Part shown: piece after piece, positions 45,691 through 57,411 of the stretch
Layout of the letters: each line of letters starts with the position of its first letter
Position numbering within the stretch: position 1 is the first letter of the stretch
Assembly: GCA_015680685.1 (NCBI GenBank)
Contig: MNCI01004678.1
Span: forward strand, 614,566 to 678,565
Reading direction: 5' to 3'
Length of the DNA stretch: 64,000 nt
From: Gnetum montanum
Taxonomy: Eukaryota > Streptophyta > Gnetopsida > Gnetales > Gnetaceae
Program-made: the position numbers and the translations under genes
The notes under the pieces: generated by a model
Seen by the model: only the letters and a program-made list of their open reading frames with translations
Databases searched by the model: none
What the model was told of the DNA's origin: nothing

Positions 45691-47473
45691 GCAACTATTC
45701 TAGAAGCTTAGAGGGCTTCATAGGAAACCTAGTGTACTTAGACTTATCATTTTGTCCAAAGTTTGATCTTGGTTGATTTAGGACATAGGAAGTGGATGGT
45801 TGGGATGAGTCAAAAGATGTGTTGCATGATGGTGATTCCCACCTCTCTTCTTGTTTTGTCTCATTTGCTACTATAGCCATAGTTATGTGTTCTTGTTTGG
45901 CTTTATCCCTATCCCTCCTTGCATGTTGGTTTTTGTAGGCCATGTAGGTTGGATCATTGCTTGCCTTAGCTACCTCCTCAATGTTCTTAGTTTGTGAGAA
46001 GGCTTGGCTTAGTGACCAAGGCTCTAGGTAGTATAGCTTTGAATTGATAAAGTCATTTACTACTCCCTTGTAGATGGCCAAGAGGTGGATTTCAATAATA
46101 GGCTCTGGAATCTCATTAAGTGTTGAGTTCCAAATCTAAATAAACATTTTGATTGGTTTAAGTGGCCCCTACTTCACCTTCATCAATTGATCCAATGTGG
46201 CATTTGGCTTCAAGTTGAATCAAAAGCAATTAACAAATTGGTTAATCAAGTCCTCAAGGAAAGAGATGGAATCTCTAAGAAAGGTTCGATACTAATCTAG
46301 AGCCTTTCCCTTGGGAGACATGGGGAATATTCTCAGTATTATATAAGGCCAAGTTTGCAAAAAGAGGCACTCAAATCGAAAGGTAACTAGATGTGCATTG
46401 GGATCCTCTTTATAATTGTATTTGGTGAAGTTTAGAATAGACAAGCCAATGGGCAAGGTTATTTGAGGCACTATAGGGCTTATAGGATCATCTTGGTAGA
46501 AATCTAGAACCTTGACCATCTAAGTTGTATTAGCCTTGAGTTTATGCAACTCTTCGATAAGGTCTTGGATCATTTGGAAGACTTGATCTAAGCCTTGGGG
46601 CATCCCTATGGGCTGCGGTGCTTGTGTTGATGATTGAGGAGGAAGTTGAGAGGCTTGTGGCCTTGCGATAGGCCATGCTATCTAAGGAAGAGGCTAGGTT
46701 ATGGTGGTCATAGGTGGGCTAAACAAGGAAAAATATGTTTGTTCTGGAAGTTGAGGCACAAAGGGGACAAATGCAGTATGAGAGGCTTATGTTGCTTGGG
46801 GTTCCAATGAGAATCCCATTGGTATATGTCAAAGGGAGATGGTGAGGTAGACATCATCATGGGTAAGTGAACGGAGTGAGACTATGTGAAAAAGGGCATC
46901 GATAAGAATAAGGAGGTGGACTGAGACACAAGTTGTGTCTGGTGTGTGGCAATGATGGATATAGACTCAAACATGGTAAAATGGACCGGAGGAGAGTTGG
47001 GTCAAAAGACTTGTTCCATTGATGAGATGAAAGACGTGGAGTTGAGTGCAATTGTTTGAGGAGCCAAAGATTAGGAACAACTTCCAATAAAGATGTTCGG
47101 CTCTTGTTTGGCCTCAAACTCATCTTCCTCTTTTTATCGATCCTTTGAGATAATTTCCTCACTAAACTCATCAACCTCTATGAGTTGTATGAGCATTTGC
47201 ACATAAAAGTTTGTTAGGAGGATTTGATTATAAGGGGATGGAATGTATTTTTTCCCATCCTGGTGTATGATTTTGAGTTGACACTTAGCGTTGGATTCGA
47301 AGCGTGATATCAAGAGACCAACTTGTATCTTGACACAAAGAAAGTTGTAAAACTCCTCATTAATAACCATGAAATTTGGATTTTTGCCTCTTTGCCTAAG
47401 CGATTGCCTTCATTCTTTGACTGCAAGATCTTTTGGGTCATAGATATGAACTACATCTTGGCTTGATGCCATA
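45691..47473 (-). pseudogene. TE-C gag
   Basis: It starts at the minus-strand ATG at 47473 (MASSQDVVHIYDPKDLAVKE). After a stop comes VINEEFYNFLCVKIQVGLL, then a proline-rich part. The capsid lies at 46519-45695: FYQDDPISPIVPQ, then NYKEDPNAHLVTFRFECLF, then after a frameshift AIYKGVVNDFINSKLYYLEP and KNIEEVAKASNDPTYMAYKN. The length from ATG to knuckle is about 650 residues, normal for a plant gypsy gag. It lies just downstream of the LTR copy on its right. Confidence 0.75.
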
Positions 47474-48804
47474 TTTGTTAGGTTAAGAGGAAGTACAATT
47501 GATCAGTTGAAAGACATTATGAAAGGTGTTCAAAAATGGCTTGATGAAGGCTAAATTAGTAGAGAAAAAAGAAATTCCAGCAAGTGAAATTTTTAAAATG
47601 ATAAAAGAGATTTAAAAATAGCTAAAAAAGGTTTGTTGGCTATAAATAGTAAGTGAGAGGTCAAGGGGGGTATACCCCTTTACCCAAAATGGCAAAAAGT
47701 TAGTATCAACTCCCAACCATGCTAGACTAGCTAGCCACACCAATGCTAGGAAAAAAAAAAGGAAAGAAAGGGGGTAAGATATAAAATCATAACTTTTTTT
47801 CATAATGTTGGTGTGGGATGGGAGTGGGGGATTTACTTGTAACAGGTTTTGCTTTGGCTAAAAAACCAAAGTGGAGACTTTGATTTTTTGAAAGGTGATG
47901 TTTTTTTTTTTAAATTGGCAACGTTAACATTGCTAGAAAAAATTCATAGCAAGGGGGTTTTGGTGGTCTAGGGGTATGACACACACCTACATTGAGGGGG
48001 GTATGACACACACCTACACTGAGGGGGGTATGGCACCCACCCATGATAAGGAAGGGGAAAGGGGGAGGTATGACACTCACTCATGCTGGGGGATAACATC
48101 CAAGCTGAAGGTGGAGAGGGGTGAATAAGGGAAGGTAAGATTAAAAATCTTACACCCTCCTACATAGCATTGGGGGTTACCCTTTGGTAGGTTTTAAAGT
48201 TTTTGCTAAAAATTAAAGTGAAAATTTGATTTTTTTTCCAAAGGTTTTATTTTTGTTTTGGTAGGGTATCAACATTGGCTTTGCTATGAAATTTTTCATA
48301 GCAGAGGGTATAAGGTTTTGGGTGATGGAACACCAACACTAGCCTTGCTGGAAAATTTCCAGCAACTACTGTGAATTTTTTTCCAAAGCCTAAACATCCA
48401 TGTTGGGGGGTATGATACCTACGATTGCTTTAGAAAATCCAGCAACTGCTATGAATTTTCTCAAAGCACAAACACCCATGCTGGGGGCTTGGTGGTAGGA
48501 AAAAGGGCAGAAAGATGATAGATTAAATCAAAGAAAGAACTTGGATGGAGGGCCTCCTTTTAGCACTAGAAAACTATAGTGACTGAAAATCTTGGTTGCT
48601 AGAGAAATTGAGAACTTCTAGTGTAACAACCTTAACATTGAATCCTAAGGGCCTCTATAAAAAATAGGATCTCTATAAAAAATAGGATCTGAGCTACCTT
48701 AGATGGTTTAGTAGATTACCTAGGGACTTAAGGAGGGCAAAATGTAGTGATAAAATGTAAAATATGAAACGTAGATTTGAAAGATAAATATGTAGAAATG
48801 CAAT
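47474..48804 (-). repeat. TE-C leader and LTR copy 2, left part
   Basis: It matches 58690-59520 and, at its right end, 38090-38245. The exact LTR end is unclear; the part nearest to gag is probably 5' leader. 47940-48110 contains GGGGGTATGACACACACCTA units in degenerate tandem. It is cut at 48804 by TE-B2 and resumes at 57412. Confidence 0.65.
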
Positions 48805-49559
48805 TCATGAGACGTCATTTGGGGCAATCGTGATATCGCATCCTGCCGCTAGTCCTATAAATAAGAGGTGGCTCTCCCTTGTTTCTCAGTTTTAGATTTA
48901 GATTGTAGCTAGACTCTGGCAGTTTTATCCCTCCAGAGTTAGAATATTTTCCAGTGTATGCCCGCAGTGTGGTGAATGTAATTGTACGGCATCCTTTATT
49001 GTGTGATGTACTTGGACACGCACATGACCGGCAATAAAGATCGAGGTTACTTCATCATTGCAGCATTCACTTTGTTTATTTAATTAATTAATTGTTATTT
49101 ACTGCTTTCCTAATTAGTCTCTCTCACCCTTAAACTCATGTTAAAACGCGGAATGAGTACGACTTGATTACAAGCATTTAAGTTTGACTACTTGGTAACC
49201 CAGTAGCGTACCTAGGATCTGCGCTTGGTAATCCCAGTGGTAGTCATGCACGAAGTTCAAGATGTGTACAGATAATCAAGGAACGGATGCTCATCGCACT
49301 TAGGCTAGATTAGATTCTTTTACCCTTTCTCTCTTAGCTTAGATAATAGCATTAGATTAGAAAACCCATCATACACCTCACTCTGGACTAAACCATACGT
49401 GACAAATATAATACTAGTCTAGGTGGGAAGACAACGAACTGTGACCTAAGGCTAACTGTCTAGGTGTCACAACTAGTTCATCTGCGGAGTTCGACTAGAT
49501 CACGCGTGAAAATGCTCGTATTCGTATGGTTGAGTGTAGGGGTACCTCACCACTCATCA
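48805..49559 (+). repeat. TE-B2 5' LTR
   Basis: It starts TCATGAGACG (the expected TGATG has one change) and ends CACTCATCA. It is about 90 bases shorter than the 3' LTR. One gap falls in the U3, where only one GATATC (48832) remains against five in the 3' LTR; another falls near 49345, where an AATATTACTTTCC region is missing. TATAAATA is at 48856-48863. Confidence 0.9.
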
Positions 49560-49578
49560 TTAGCGCCATTTTCGGAGA
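49560..49578 (+). other. TE-B2 primer-binding site
   Basis: TTAGCGCCATTTTCGGAGA directly follows the 5' LTR; tRNA-Asp type with several changes. Confidence 0.7.
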
Positions 49579-49701
49579 TGGTGCTAGTTATCTAGATTAG
49601 TTATATCATACAAGGTCACTGTATAAGGACTTAACGATATATCTTTTTGAAAAAAAATAATTATTAAAAGTCACACATAATCCACACACAACTTCACAAC
49701 A

Positions 49702-51699
49702 ATGCCTCTCCTACAAGATTACAATAATGCCACACTTAGTGAGGAAGTTCATTGGAGAACCAATGAACTATATGACAATGAAGATTGGAGTACACAACCT
49801 GAAGTAGGGGTTTCTTATAAATATGAACGAAAACAATGTCATCCCAAAACACAAAAGCATAACTTACTTGATGATGATGAACCCCTATTGGCCACTACAA
49901 GCTTAACGCAAATACAAAAGGTCATTCGAATCTCACGTAGGCATCGTAAAGAGAGCCATCTACCCAGGTTCGATTTAAACAACTTTTCTAAATTTTTAGG
50001 AGGCTATGACTTAGATCTGCATCAACATTTACAAGCCTTCTACGATGCCTACACCTGGAACAACATTGATAACGGGTGGTAAAAACTTAAGCTCTTTCCT
50101 ATGACACTCGTTGACCAAGCAAAAGTATGGTATAGATCATTAAAACCAAATTCAATACGACGTTGGTCAATGATGGTAGAGGTCTTTAACGAAAAATATC
50201 AAACCTACGCAATAGTGTCAGCCTTGAGGAAACAAATCCAAGAGTGGAAACAAGCACAACATGAACCCTTGGACATGGCCTTAGAAAGATATTATGCACT
50301 GTTAAACAACTGTCCAGGCCATGGGTTTTCCGAGGAAAGGCTAATGTACCATATCATTGATGGGCTTTGTGATGCAACAAGAGAGATCCTAGGAATGTAC
50401 GCCCAAGGTCAACTATACGAACTACGAACCCATCAAGTCCAAGAGCTTGTTAAGCGGGTAGCAAAAGAATAAGGGTAATTGGCTAGATGGGAGAGTGTTG
50501 AAAAACATCAACGGGACCAAAATTTCAACTTAACAAAGGTCCATGATCATCAAAAGGAGAAATCGACTTATCACAAGGAGAAAGAACAATCTTTGCTAGT
50601 ACAACAATCGTTAGAGGAAGTTGAGGCAAAGATCAATAAGATGTTGAAATGGATGTATCAAAAGTGTGGAGAATTTATCAACATTATTGGAGATAGAGTT
50701 TTGACAACCCAAGAAGCAGGACAAAATAGTAGACAATCAAAAAGAAGGGATAAGGAAAATAAGAGCTCAACTGCCAATCATACGTATGAATGCAACATAT
50801 GCTTGTACGATCACCCCAAGGGCTAATGCCCAATATTGTTACATTTACATGAGCATTGGGGAAACACGTTACATCCAAAGTTCGTACAGAGATACTATGA
50901 TAGATCATAGTGGTAACAATCCTAGTCGTGGGGGAAACCATCCCTACACTGGAGACACCCTTCATATTATCCAAATCCAAACGCTTATCAAGTTCAATAT
51001 CCTATTTCTCCAACTAGGCCACCATACTCTATCGCACCACATTACTATTCTCCACAATACTATCAGCCCATGCCCTCAACACAACCACCACCTTGTGCAC
51101 CTTACACTTCTCCTAATTTTCAACATTCTCATCCTTTCCCTCCTTATACATCACCACCAACTGTTCCTAAGGCATCTGCACCACAACAACAACCCATGAA
51201 CATTACTTATGTTACTACTTCCAATAGTAGTGAGAGACCTCAACAACATCAAAGGTGCCCCTTCTTTAGAAATGACCCTAGGAAGGGACAACATAATTCC
51301 AGGGCCACTACACCCTCCAACTCAGCACAAGTCCAACCCTATGGTGCACCCTTATCTTCAAATCCAACGCCTCCTGGTACTTCATCAGGGCCACCAGCTA
51401 ACACTCCAACAACCATACGGCCCAATGAACACAATCACATAAGGCATCATCCCGATCCTTGCATATCATCTAACAGTCCTAAATATCATAGTGGGTCAAC
51501 TCATAATCTGGGAACTACATCGTATAAATTGCCCCACTATGCTTACTATAACCCAGTGTGTGAAACCCAACAGGGTAAGTATGGCCAAGTTCCAATACTT
51601 CCAACATGCAAGGATCCCCATCGTCAATTATTAATCCTTGCCATCCTCAACCATTTAGCTATGAGGGATATCCCCCATTCTAATAAGAAGAAGGATTAA
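49702..51699 (+). pseudogene. TE-B2 gag, nearly open
   Basis: The ATG at 49702 opens MPLLQDYNNATLSEEVHW. One frame runs almost the whole way to 51699, broken by stops at 50080-50082, 50470-50472 and 50824-50826, and by a short out-of-frame stretch near 50870-50950. The capsid has RFDLNNFSKFLGGYDLDLHQ, KVWYRSLKPNSIRRW, NEKYQTYAIVSALRKQIQEW and YHIIDGLCDATREILGMYAQ. A knuckle relic CNICLYDHPKG lies near 50790. The last 200 residues are rich in Pro, Gln, Ser, Tyr and His. About 660 codons in all. It is the best kept gag of the B type. Proteins needed to copy the element would have to come from another element. Confidence 0.85.
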
Positions 51700-53050
51700 T
51701 AACCACGTTTTATTTTCTTTAATTTTACAACTTTTTGTTTTCCAGTTTTTTATTTTTCAATTTTTTGTTTTATCTTGTTGTGTTTTTGTCTTTTTATGTT
51801 TTTTGTAAGGAATCTTGTCTATGAATAAAACACTCATGTGGATCATTGGTTGAGGTGTGTTTTATGTTATTGTGTCTCGAGTGATCAATTATTTGGACAG
51901 TGAGCCCATTACACCCACTCATCTATTCTACAAATAAAGAGGTTCTGTTTGAAGGTACAGTGATATTCTTGATATTCATAAAACTTAAAATTAATTTTGT
52001 GTTCATTGTACCCAGAATGAAGAAGGATGAACCAAGAGGGAATGATTAGGGTGTGACATCAAGGAAATTTGTGGATTCTCTCTGGTGACATCTATGGGTG
52101 TTATCATGCAACTTGGTTGTACTAAGATCCTTGTAGATCTAATGAAAAATGGGAGTAAGAGTAATCAAAAGGGCACTCAAAAATCCAATGCTGTTCTAGG
52201 GGGTCCCATTGGAAAGACATGCATCCATGCCTGAGGGTTGGCGGCTTCTCTGGATTCAGTATTCAAAAAGAAAAAAATGAAAATGAAAAAGAAAAGTGCC
52301 ACAAAACAAAAATTACTCCTCCCTTGCACCAAACGCCAAGGATTGTATGCCTCGTTGTCATAGTACTCTCATAGTTGTTCATCATGGGATGAAACAATGC
52401 AATGTCATTGATTAGAGGAATGGACTTGGTCCTTATCTTGGAACGATGGGGTAATGACACATTAATCATTCTTTACATGCAGGATTCACTGTGCCCTGGG
52501 TCGGTTACCTCATGTCCCATTCTCTACGATCCCTTTCTATAGTTCGTCTCATCTCACTGTTCGTGGAATTGTAGCTCGTGTCCCATGTAAGATAGAAGTT
52601 TCATCTCATTCTGGTGATATTTACATGTGTGTGTTTTGTGGAGTTAGTGCGGATTACATTCAACCCTTCTAGTGCCCACGGACACTTTAAGTGTAGTTAC
52701 ACAAGGGCATTATATGTTGAAACCTACTTTGGGGAGGACCCACTTGTGTAATTTTTTGTGATCTTCACTTATGATATAGCTCACACACACCATATCTCAC
52801 CCTTAGCTTATTTTTCATAACGCTCTTTCCCTACTATTATCCCTCTCAATTTCAACATTTTGATGTACCATTACATACCCTTTTTCTTACCACCCAAGGT
52901 TTTATTGATAAAATCTACACCGTCATCATTAATTGTGCCTCTGGACGTAATGAAATTTCCCTAGAACCCTTGATAATAGCTCAATGTCCTCAACTTATAA
53001 CGTTAATTTTGAAAAATCCTTTAAAAATTCAGTATTTTTGTGGAGTCTCA
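51700..53050 (+). other. TE-B2 region between gag and internal promoter, non-coding
   Basis: A T-rich tract follows gag (51710-51810). The rest matches 15301-16740 of TE-B1 in blocks without a shared reading frame, and no pol domain is visible. Confidence 0.6.
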
Positions 53051-53059
53051 TGTCACTAT

Positions 53060-53152
53060 GGACGTGATATCACGTACACGATATCGCGTCTGACGTGATA
53101 TCGCGTACGTGATGTATCGTACGCGATATCACGTCACTGTAACCTATAAATA
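53060..53152 (+). promoter_or_regulatory. TE-B2 internal promoter with GATATC cluster and TATA box
   Basis: GATATC at 53066, 53080, 53097 and 53125 sits within CACGTACACG- and CGTACGCG-like surroundings. TATAAATA is at 53145-53152. The block lies about 460 bases upstream of the ATG of the 3' ORF. It copies the plan of the LTR U3, but the sequence after the TATA box differs from the LTR. Confidence 0.65.
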
Positions 53153-53299
53153 GGTTATCCCCCGCAACACTTAGCATCATTTTGTCATTCACATGGGGGA
53201 GTTTTTGCAATTTTTCTCTGCGACTTGTGATTGAGTAACCCTTGCTTTCCTCACTTTATCTCGCTCATTTTCATTTCGTTTGAACCTACTTGAACCCGA

Positions 53300-53332
53300 A
53301 GTGTTCAGCTTAGTCATGGGGGAGGGACACTT
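53300..53332 (+). other. Internal polypurine-like tract
   Basis: GCTTAGTCATGGGGGAGGGA resembles TTTAGTCATGGGGGTA in front of the 3' LTR of the same element. TE-B1 has TTAGTAGTGGGGGAAGGG at the same place (about 17046). A second start point for plus-strand DNA synthesis is possible. Confidence 0.4.
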
Positions 53333-53610
53333 GTCGAAAAGTGCCTAACTTTTTTGAAATTTATCATCACCCAATGGACATTAGCTAGGGTAATTAACTA
53401 TAACACTTAGAATAATTGTGCCTAAAAATCATTTAATCCCTAGGTATATCAGGAAACTAAAATGGAAACCACCTAAGTCACAGGACTCATTATTACAAAC
53501 TTTCGGGCACTATCAGACGTGATAACATAATATCATTAATTAAGGCAAGCAATAAGGTATAACTTAACTTCAAAAATAACCTTACTAATGCTTGGCCCAT
53601 GTGATTGTAG

Positions 53611-56402
53611 ATGGCCCAGAAACGTGGACAACAGGAAGGTCCTACCCAAGGTGGAAGCAAATGATCTCAAAGAGGTGGACGACAAAGACCTGCCAGACAA
53701 CATGCAGAATAGGAGGAGCAATCATTCAGCATTCATTAAGATGAACCTCCTACTGGATGGTCTGGGCAGGCAAAAGGAGGAGCTGCTGTAGTGCCTAAAC
53801 CAGAACAACAACTCACGTTGCCCCAAGATTGCGTTCAGGCTATCCATGAGAAGTCCACATTCGCTGCGGTGATTATGGAATTGAACTTTGAATCATTTGT
53901 AGAGTTCACTCCTGAGGCTGTTAGGGATCACCTCAAAGGGTCTCCTTTATGGCCTATCCTCTCTGAAAGCGGTGCCTGGTACCTAGGAGAGACGTACCAA
54001 TTTTGGCACAATAAGGAGCAAGGCACCACTGTTAATATTTTTGGTGTGATAGTTGAATTCTCTGCATAGGCCATTTCGGAAGTGTTAAACCTTCTGAATA
54101 CAGGGCCCAAGGTTGTTCGGTTATCTACTCGTTCAGACCCTGATGTGCGAAAGGATTGGTTAGAGAAGGCTTATGGTAGAGATAAAATATTTGGTGAATT
54201 GACGACGGAAGAGAGGGTTTACTTCAAAATTAGAAAATATCACATCTTCTCCATAAAGGACCTAAAAAGAATATCGATGTATGCGGCTAGAGGATGTGCA
54301 GTGTTGATGGGAAAGGTTAACGCTAACCTACCCCATCTATATTTGACGGAGATCTTGAGGCGGTTCAAGGAATGAAAGACAGGGAAGATGGTGCTACCTT
54401 TCCTTTGTCTTATCAGAAAGCTTTGCCGACATACTAGTATTCGGGGGTACACCAATGATGTCCTCCAAAAAGCCCAAACTTCTTCATATGTTGAATTGCT
54501 AAAGGCGCCAGCTCTATGAAAAAGCACTCGCGAAGAGTTAGGACCAGAACAAGAAGAGGAACAGATGATTGGACCAACTGCAACTCAACTTGTAGGACCT
54601 AGTCAACCTCCAGGCATGGGTCCCAACGAACAACAAGAAGCAAGGCCTAACACAGGCCAAGATCAGTCGCCACCGCCGCAAGACTACAGACCGTCGATGA
54701 GCCATCTTAGGGCTATCGCTGAGATAGTCAGTTGGGGAAGTCATGATGATGCAAACCTCTTCTGCATCATCGATGATGTCATTTAGCCTATGGTTTTGTT
54801 GGATTGCACAAGGGGGGAAGTATCCATTCACACAGAAGGAGGGGAAAGTATATTGTCACAACAAATCTCAGGAAACGTGGCATCTTTCCAGGTGCAGTTA
54901 GAGACTGGTGAAGGGGCCACTGTGGTGGTCATACAACACCAGAATGTCACGGGAGCTGCAGAAGTGGTCACAAACCACATCAAAGAATCCTTCAATGTAC
55001 CTGTTGTACCACCAGCAGATCTCACAGGAGCATGAGATGCTTAAACTTTGGTTGGAACCTCAATAACTCCTGCGGAACATGAGGATGTGCTTGATCGATT
55101 ACTTCAAACAGGGCAAGTAATGATGTCCCTGTTCGACATCCCTCAGGATGTTACAGTAATTCAATCAAACCTCATTTCCACAAAGGGAAAGCTGGTCTTA
55201 ACAGAAGTAAGGGCTGAGCATGCTGAAGCTGAAGTGCAGAAACTACAAGAGCAACTTATGGCCTTACAAGCAGCACAGTGGGACCCTCTGCAATTTGTTC
55301 CTGTAGACTAGCTAGAAAATTTTAGAATGGAGCAACTAATCAAATTAATAGTAGATAATAAAAGGGTGGCCAATGAGAAAGAGAAGGTTTTTTTGGATGC
55401 CTCTGCAGCATAGGTGCAAACTCATGCACATCTTAAGGCACTCAAGGCCTTACAAGAAGAAAACAAGCAACTTGTTGTAGACAACCTTCGATTGACCACT
55501 GTAGAAAAGCAAAAGAATGTTCTCAATGAACACTTTCATCAATTATGAGAAAAATTCATTCAATTCAACCGAGACGTAAGCCGTTTAGCTAGAGAAAATT
55601 GAACCCTCTTGATGGAGGATAGGTACACGCCATTCGTCAAAAGTCAGCGATTGAGATAAGCACGTGGCAGAATGAGGCTAAACGACATGAGAAGCTGAAG
55701 GAGCATTTCTGCGGTCAGGTGGGGATGTATAAATAGGTCCTTGAAAAGGAGATCCATATGGCCAAGGCCCAAATCAACACTATCAGTGCTCAACACATTG
55801 ATTGGCAGGCCATATTGGACACATATGCCCTCGCCCACCAAGCAGAAGTTAAAAATCAAAACCTACAGATTCAAGACTTGATAGAGTACATGGAGTTGAC
55901 AAATCTAAGATATGCCAATCTTGCCATGTTAACAACAGGGCACTCAAGGTCAGAGCTCGAGTAGAAGGTAGCGACCACCCACATCAAATACAAAGTAGAA
56001 TTTGTAGAGCACAAGAAGTTGGTGGAGAAATTGGATGTTGCAAATTCTGAACTTGAGGTGGTAAAAGCCAGCTACTAGGGATAGAAAGATGTCGCAACAG
56101 GCTTGGCTCGACGGCTAGCAAACTTTCATGAGTACAAGGATAAAGCCAGAGCCTATGGGGAGGAACGACGGGTGTTCGCGGCTTGGTATGTCAAGGCCAA
56201 TCAAATGTTTTTGTAACTACCCTGTCCGTGGGAGGTGTCAACTTCATCAAACATTGGAACATTAGCATGGATGGCACAAGACCCTCGGATCGAAGAGGAG
56301 AAGCTCCAGGCCATACTTCAACGCCATCAAGCCTCAAAGCCTAGAGCATAAGACAAAGGGAAGGTGCCAATGGAGGAGCCACCGTCACCAGGAACTACAT
56401 GA
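53611..56402 (+). pseudogene. TE-B2 3' accessory ORF, full length with stops
   Basis: The ATG at 53611 follows TGTGATTGTAG, a splice-acceptor shape, and gives MAQKRGQQEGPTQGG. A globular part follows (53790-54375): FVEFTPEAVRDHLKGSPLWP, GAWYLGETYQFW, DVRKDWLEKAYGRDKIFGEL and YAARGCAVLMGKVNANLPHL. A Pro/Gln-rich linker lies at 54560-54660. A middle part (54790-55310) has IKESFNVPVVPPADL and DVTVIQSNLISTKGKLVLTE. The C-terminal third (55320-56300) looks like a long coiled coil, with Glu, Lys and Leu in heptad-like spacing. It ends at TGA 56400-56402. Stops and frameshifts occur along it. The first part faintly recalls the putative plant transposon protein domain of other plant elements; I cannot confirm this. 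No membrane segment is evident. Confidence 0.7.
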
Positions 56403-56557
56403 GTTTCAAATTTTTTGTAGTTGTAGCATATTTTGTGTGTTGTGTCTTTATTTTATTTTCTTCCCACACGGTGGCATCATCCCATTTTTCCATCTAATAA
56501 TCCCATACCTATCCACTATGTAATCACTATCACTCAAGGACGAGTTTTTATTTAGTC

Positions 56558-56566
56558 ATGGGGGTA
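56558..56566 (+). other. TE-B2 polypurine tract
   Basis: ATGGGGGTA directly before the 3' LTR. Confidence 0.6.
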
Positions 56567-57411
56567 TGATGAGACATCATTTGGGGCAACTGCGATATCA
56601 CGTACATGATATCGCAGTCGCGATATCACATGCCCAGACGCGATATCGTGTACACGATATCGCAGCCTGCCACCAGTCCTATAAATAAGAGGCGCCTCTC
56701 CCTTTTTTCTTAGTTTTAGATTTAGATTGTAGCTAGACTCTGGCAGTTTTATCCCTCCAAAGTTAGAATATTTTCCAGTGTATGCCTGCAGTGTGGTGAA
56801 TGTAATTGTACGGCTTCCTTTATTCGAGTGTGACGTACTTGGACACGCACATGACCGGCAATAAAGATTGAGATTACTTCATCATTGCAGCATTCACTTT
56901 GTTTATTTATTTAATTAATTATTATTTACTACTTTCCTAATTAGTCTCTCTCATCCTTAAACTCATGTTAAAACGCAGAATGAGTACGACTTGATTACAA
57001 GCATTTAAGTTTGACTACTTGGTAACCCAGTAGCATACCTAGGATCTGCGCTTGGTAATCCCAGTGGTAGTCATGCACAAAGTCCAAGATGTGTACAGAT
57101 AATCAAGAAACGGATGCTCATCACACTTAGGCTAGATTAGATTCTTTTACCCTTTCTCTCTTAGCTTAGATAATATTACTTTCCATTGCCTTCAGGAGTA
57201 GCATTAGATTAGAAAATCCATCATACACCTCACTTTGGAGTAAACCATATGTGACAAATATAATACTAGTCTAGGTGGGAAGACAGCGAATTGCAACCTA
57301 AGGCTAACTGTCTAGGTGTCACAACTAGTCCATATGTGGAGTTCGATCGGATCATGCGTGAAAATGCTCGTATTCATATGGTTGAGTGTAGGGGTACCTC
57401 GCCACTCATCA
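56567..57411 (+). repeat. TE-B2 3' LTR
   Basis: It starts TGATGAGACATC and ends GCCACTCATCA, and is followed by acaat. GATATC lies at 56594, 56608, 56622, 56642 and 56656, with spacings of 14, 14, 20 and 14 bases. TATAAATA is at 56680-56687. Confidence 0.92.

Larger units (their letters stand above)
48805..57411 (+). mobile_element. TE-B2: LTR element with gag and long 3' ORF but no pol
   Basis: LTRs at 48805-49559 and 56567-57411 enclose it. Flanks are gcaat (48800-48804) and acaat (57412-57416), a target duplication with one change. Inside, in order: primer-binding site, gag, about 1.35 kb without coding sense, an internal promoter with GATATC cluster and TATA box, a 3' ORF of about 2.8 kb and a purine tract. 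No protease, RT, RNase H or integrase is seen. It is fuller than TE-B1, which shares the same plan. Confidence 0.9.

Noticed and set aside
53611-56402. Envelope-like glycoprotein for the 3' ORF
   Set aside because: No signal peptide, transmembrane segment or cysteine pattern is visible; the protein is polar, with a coiled-coil tail.
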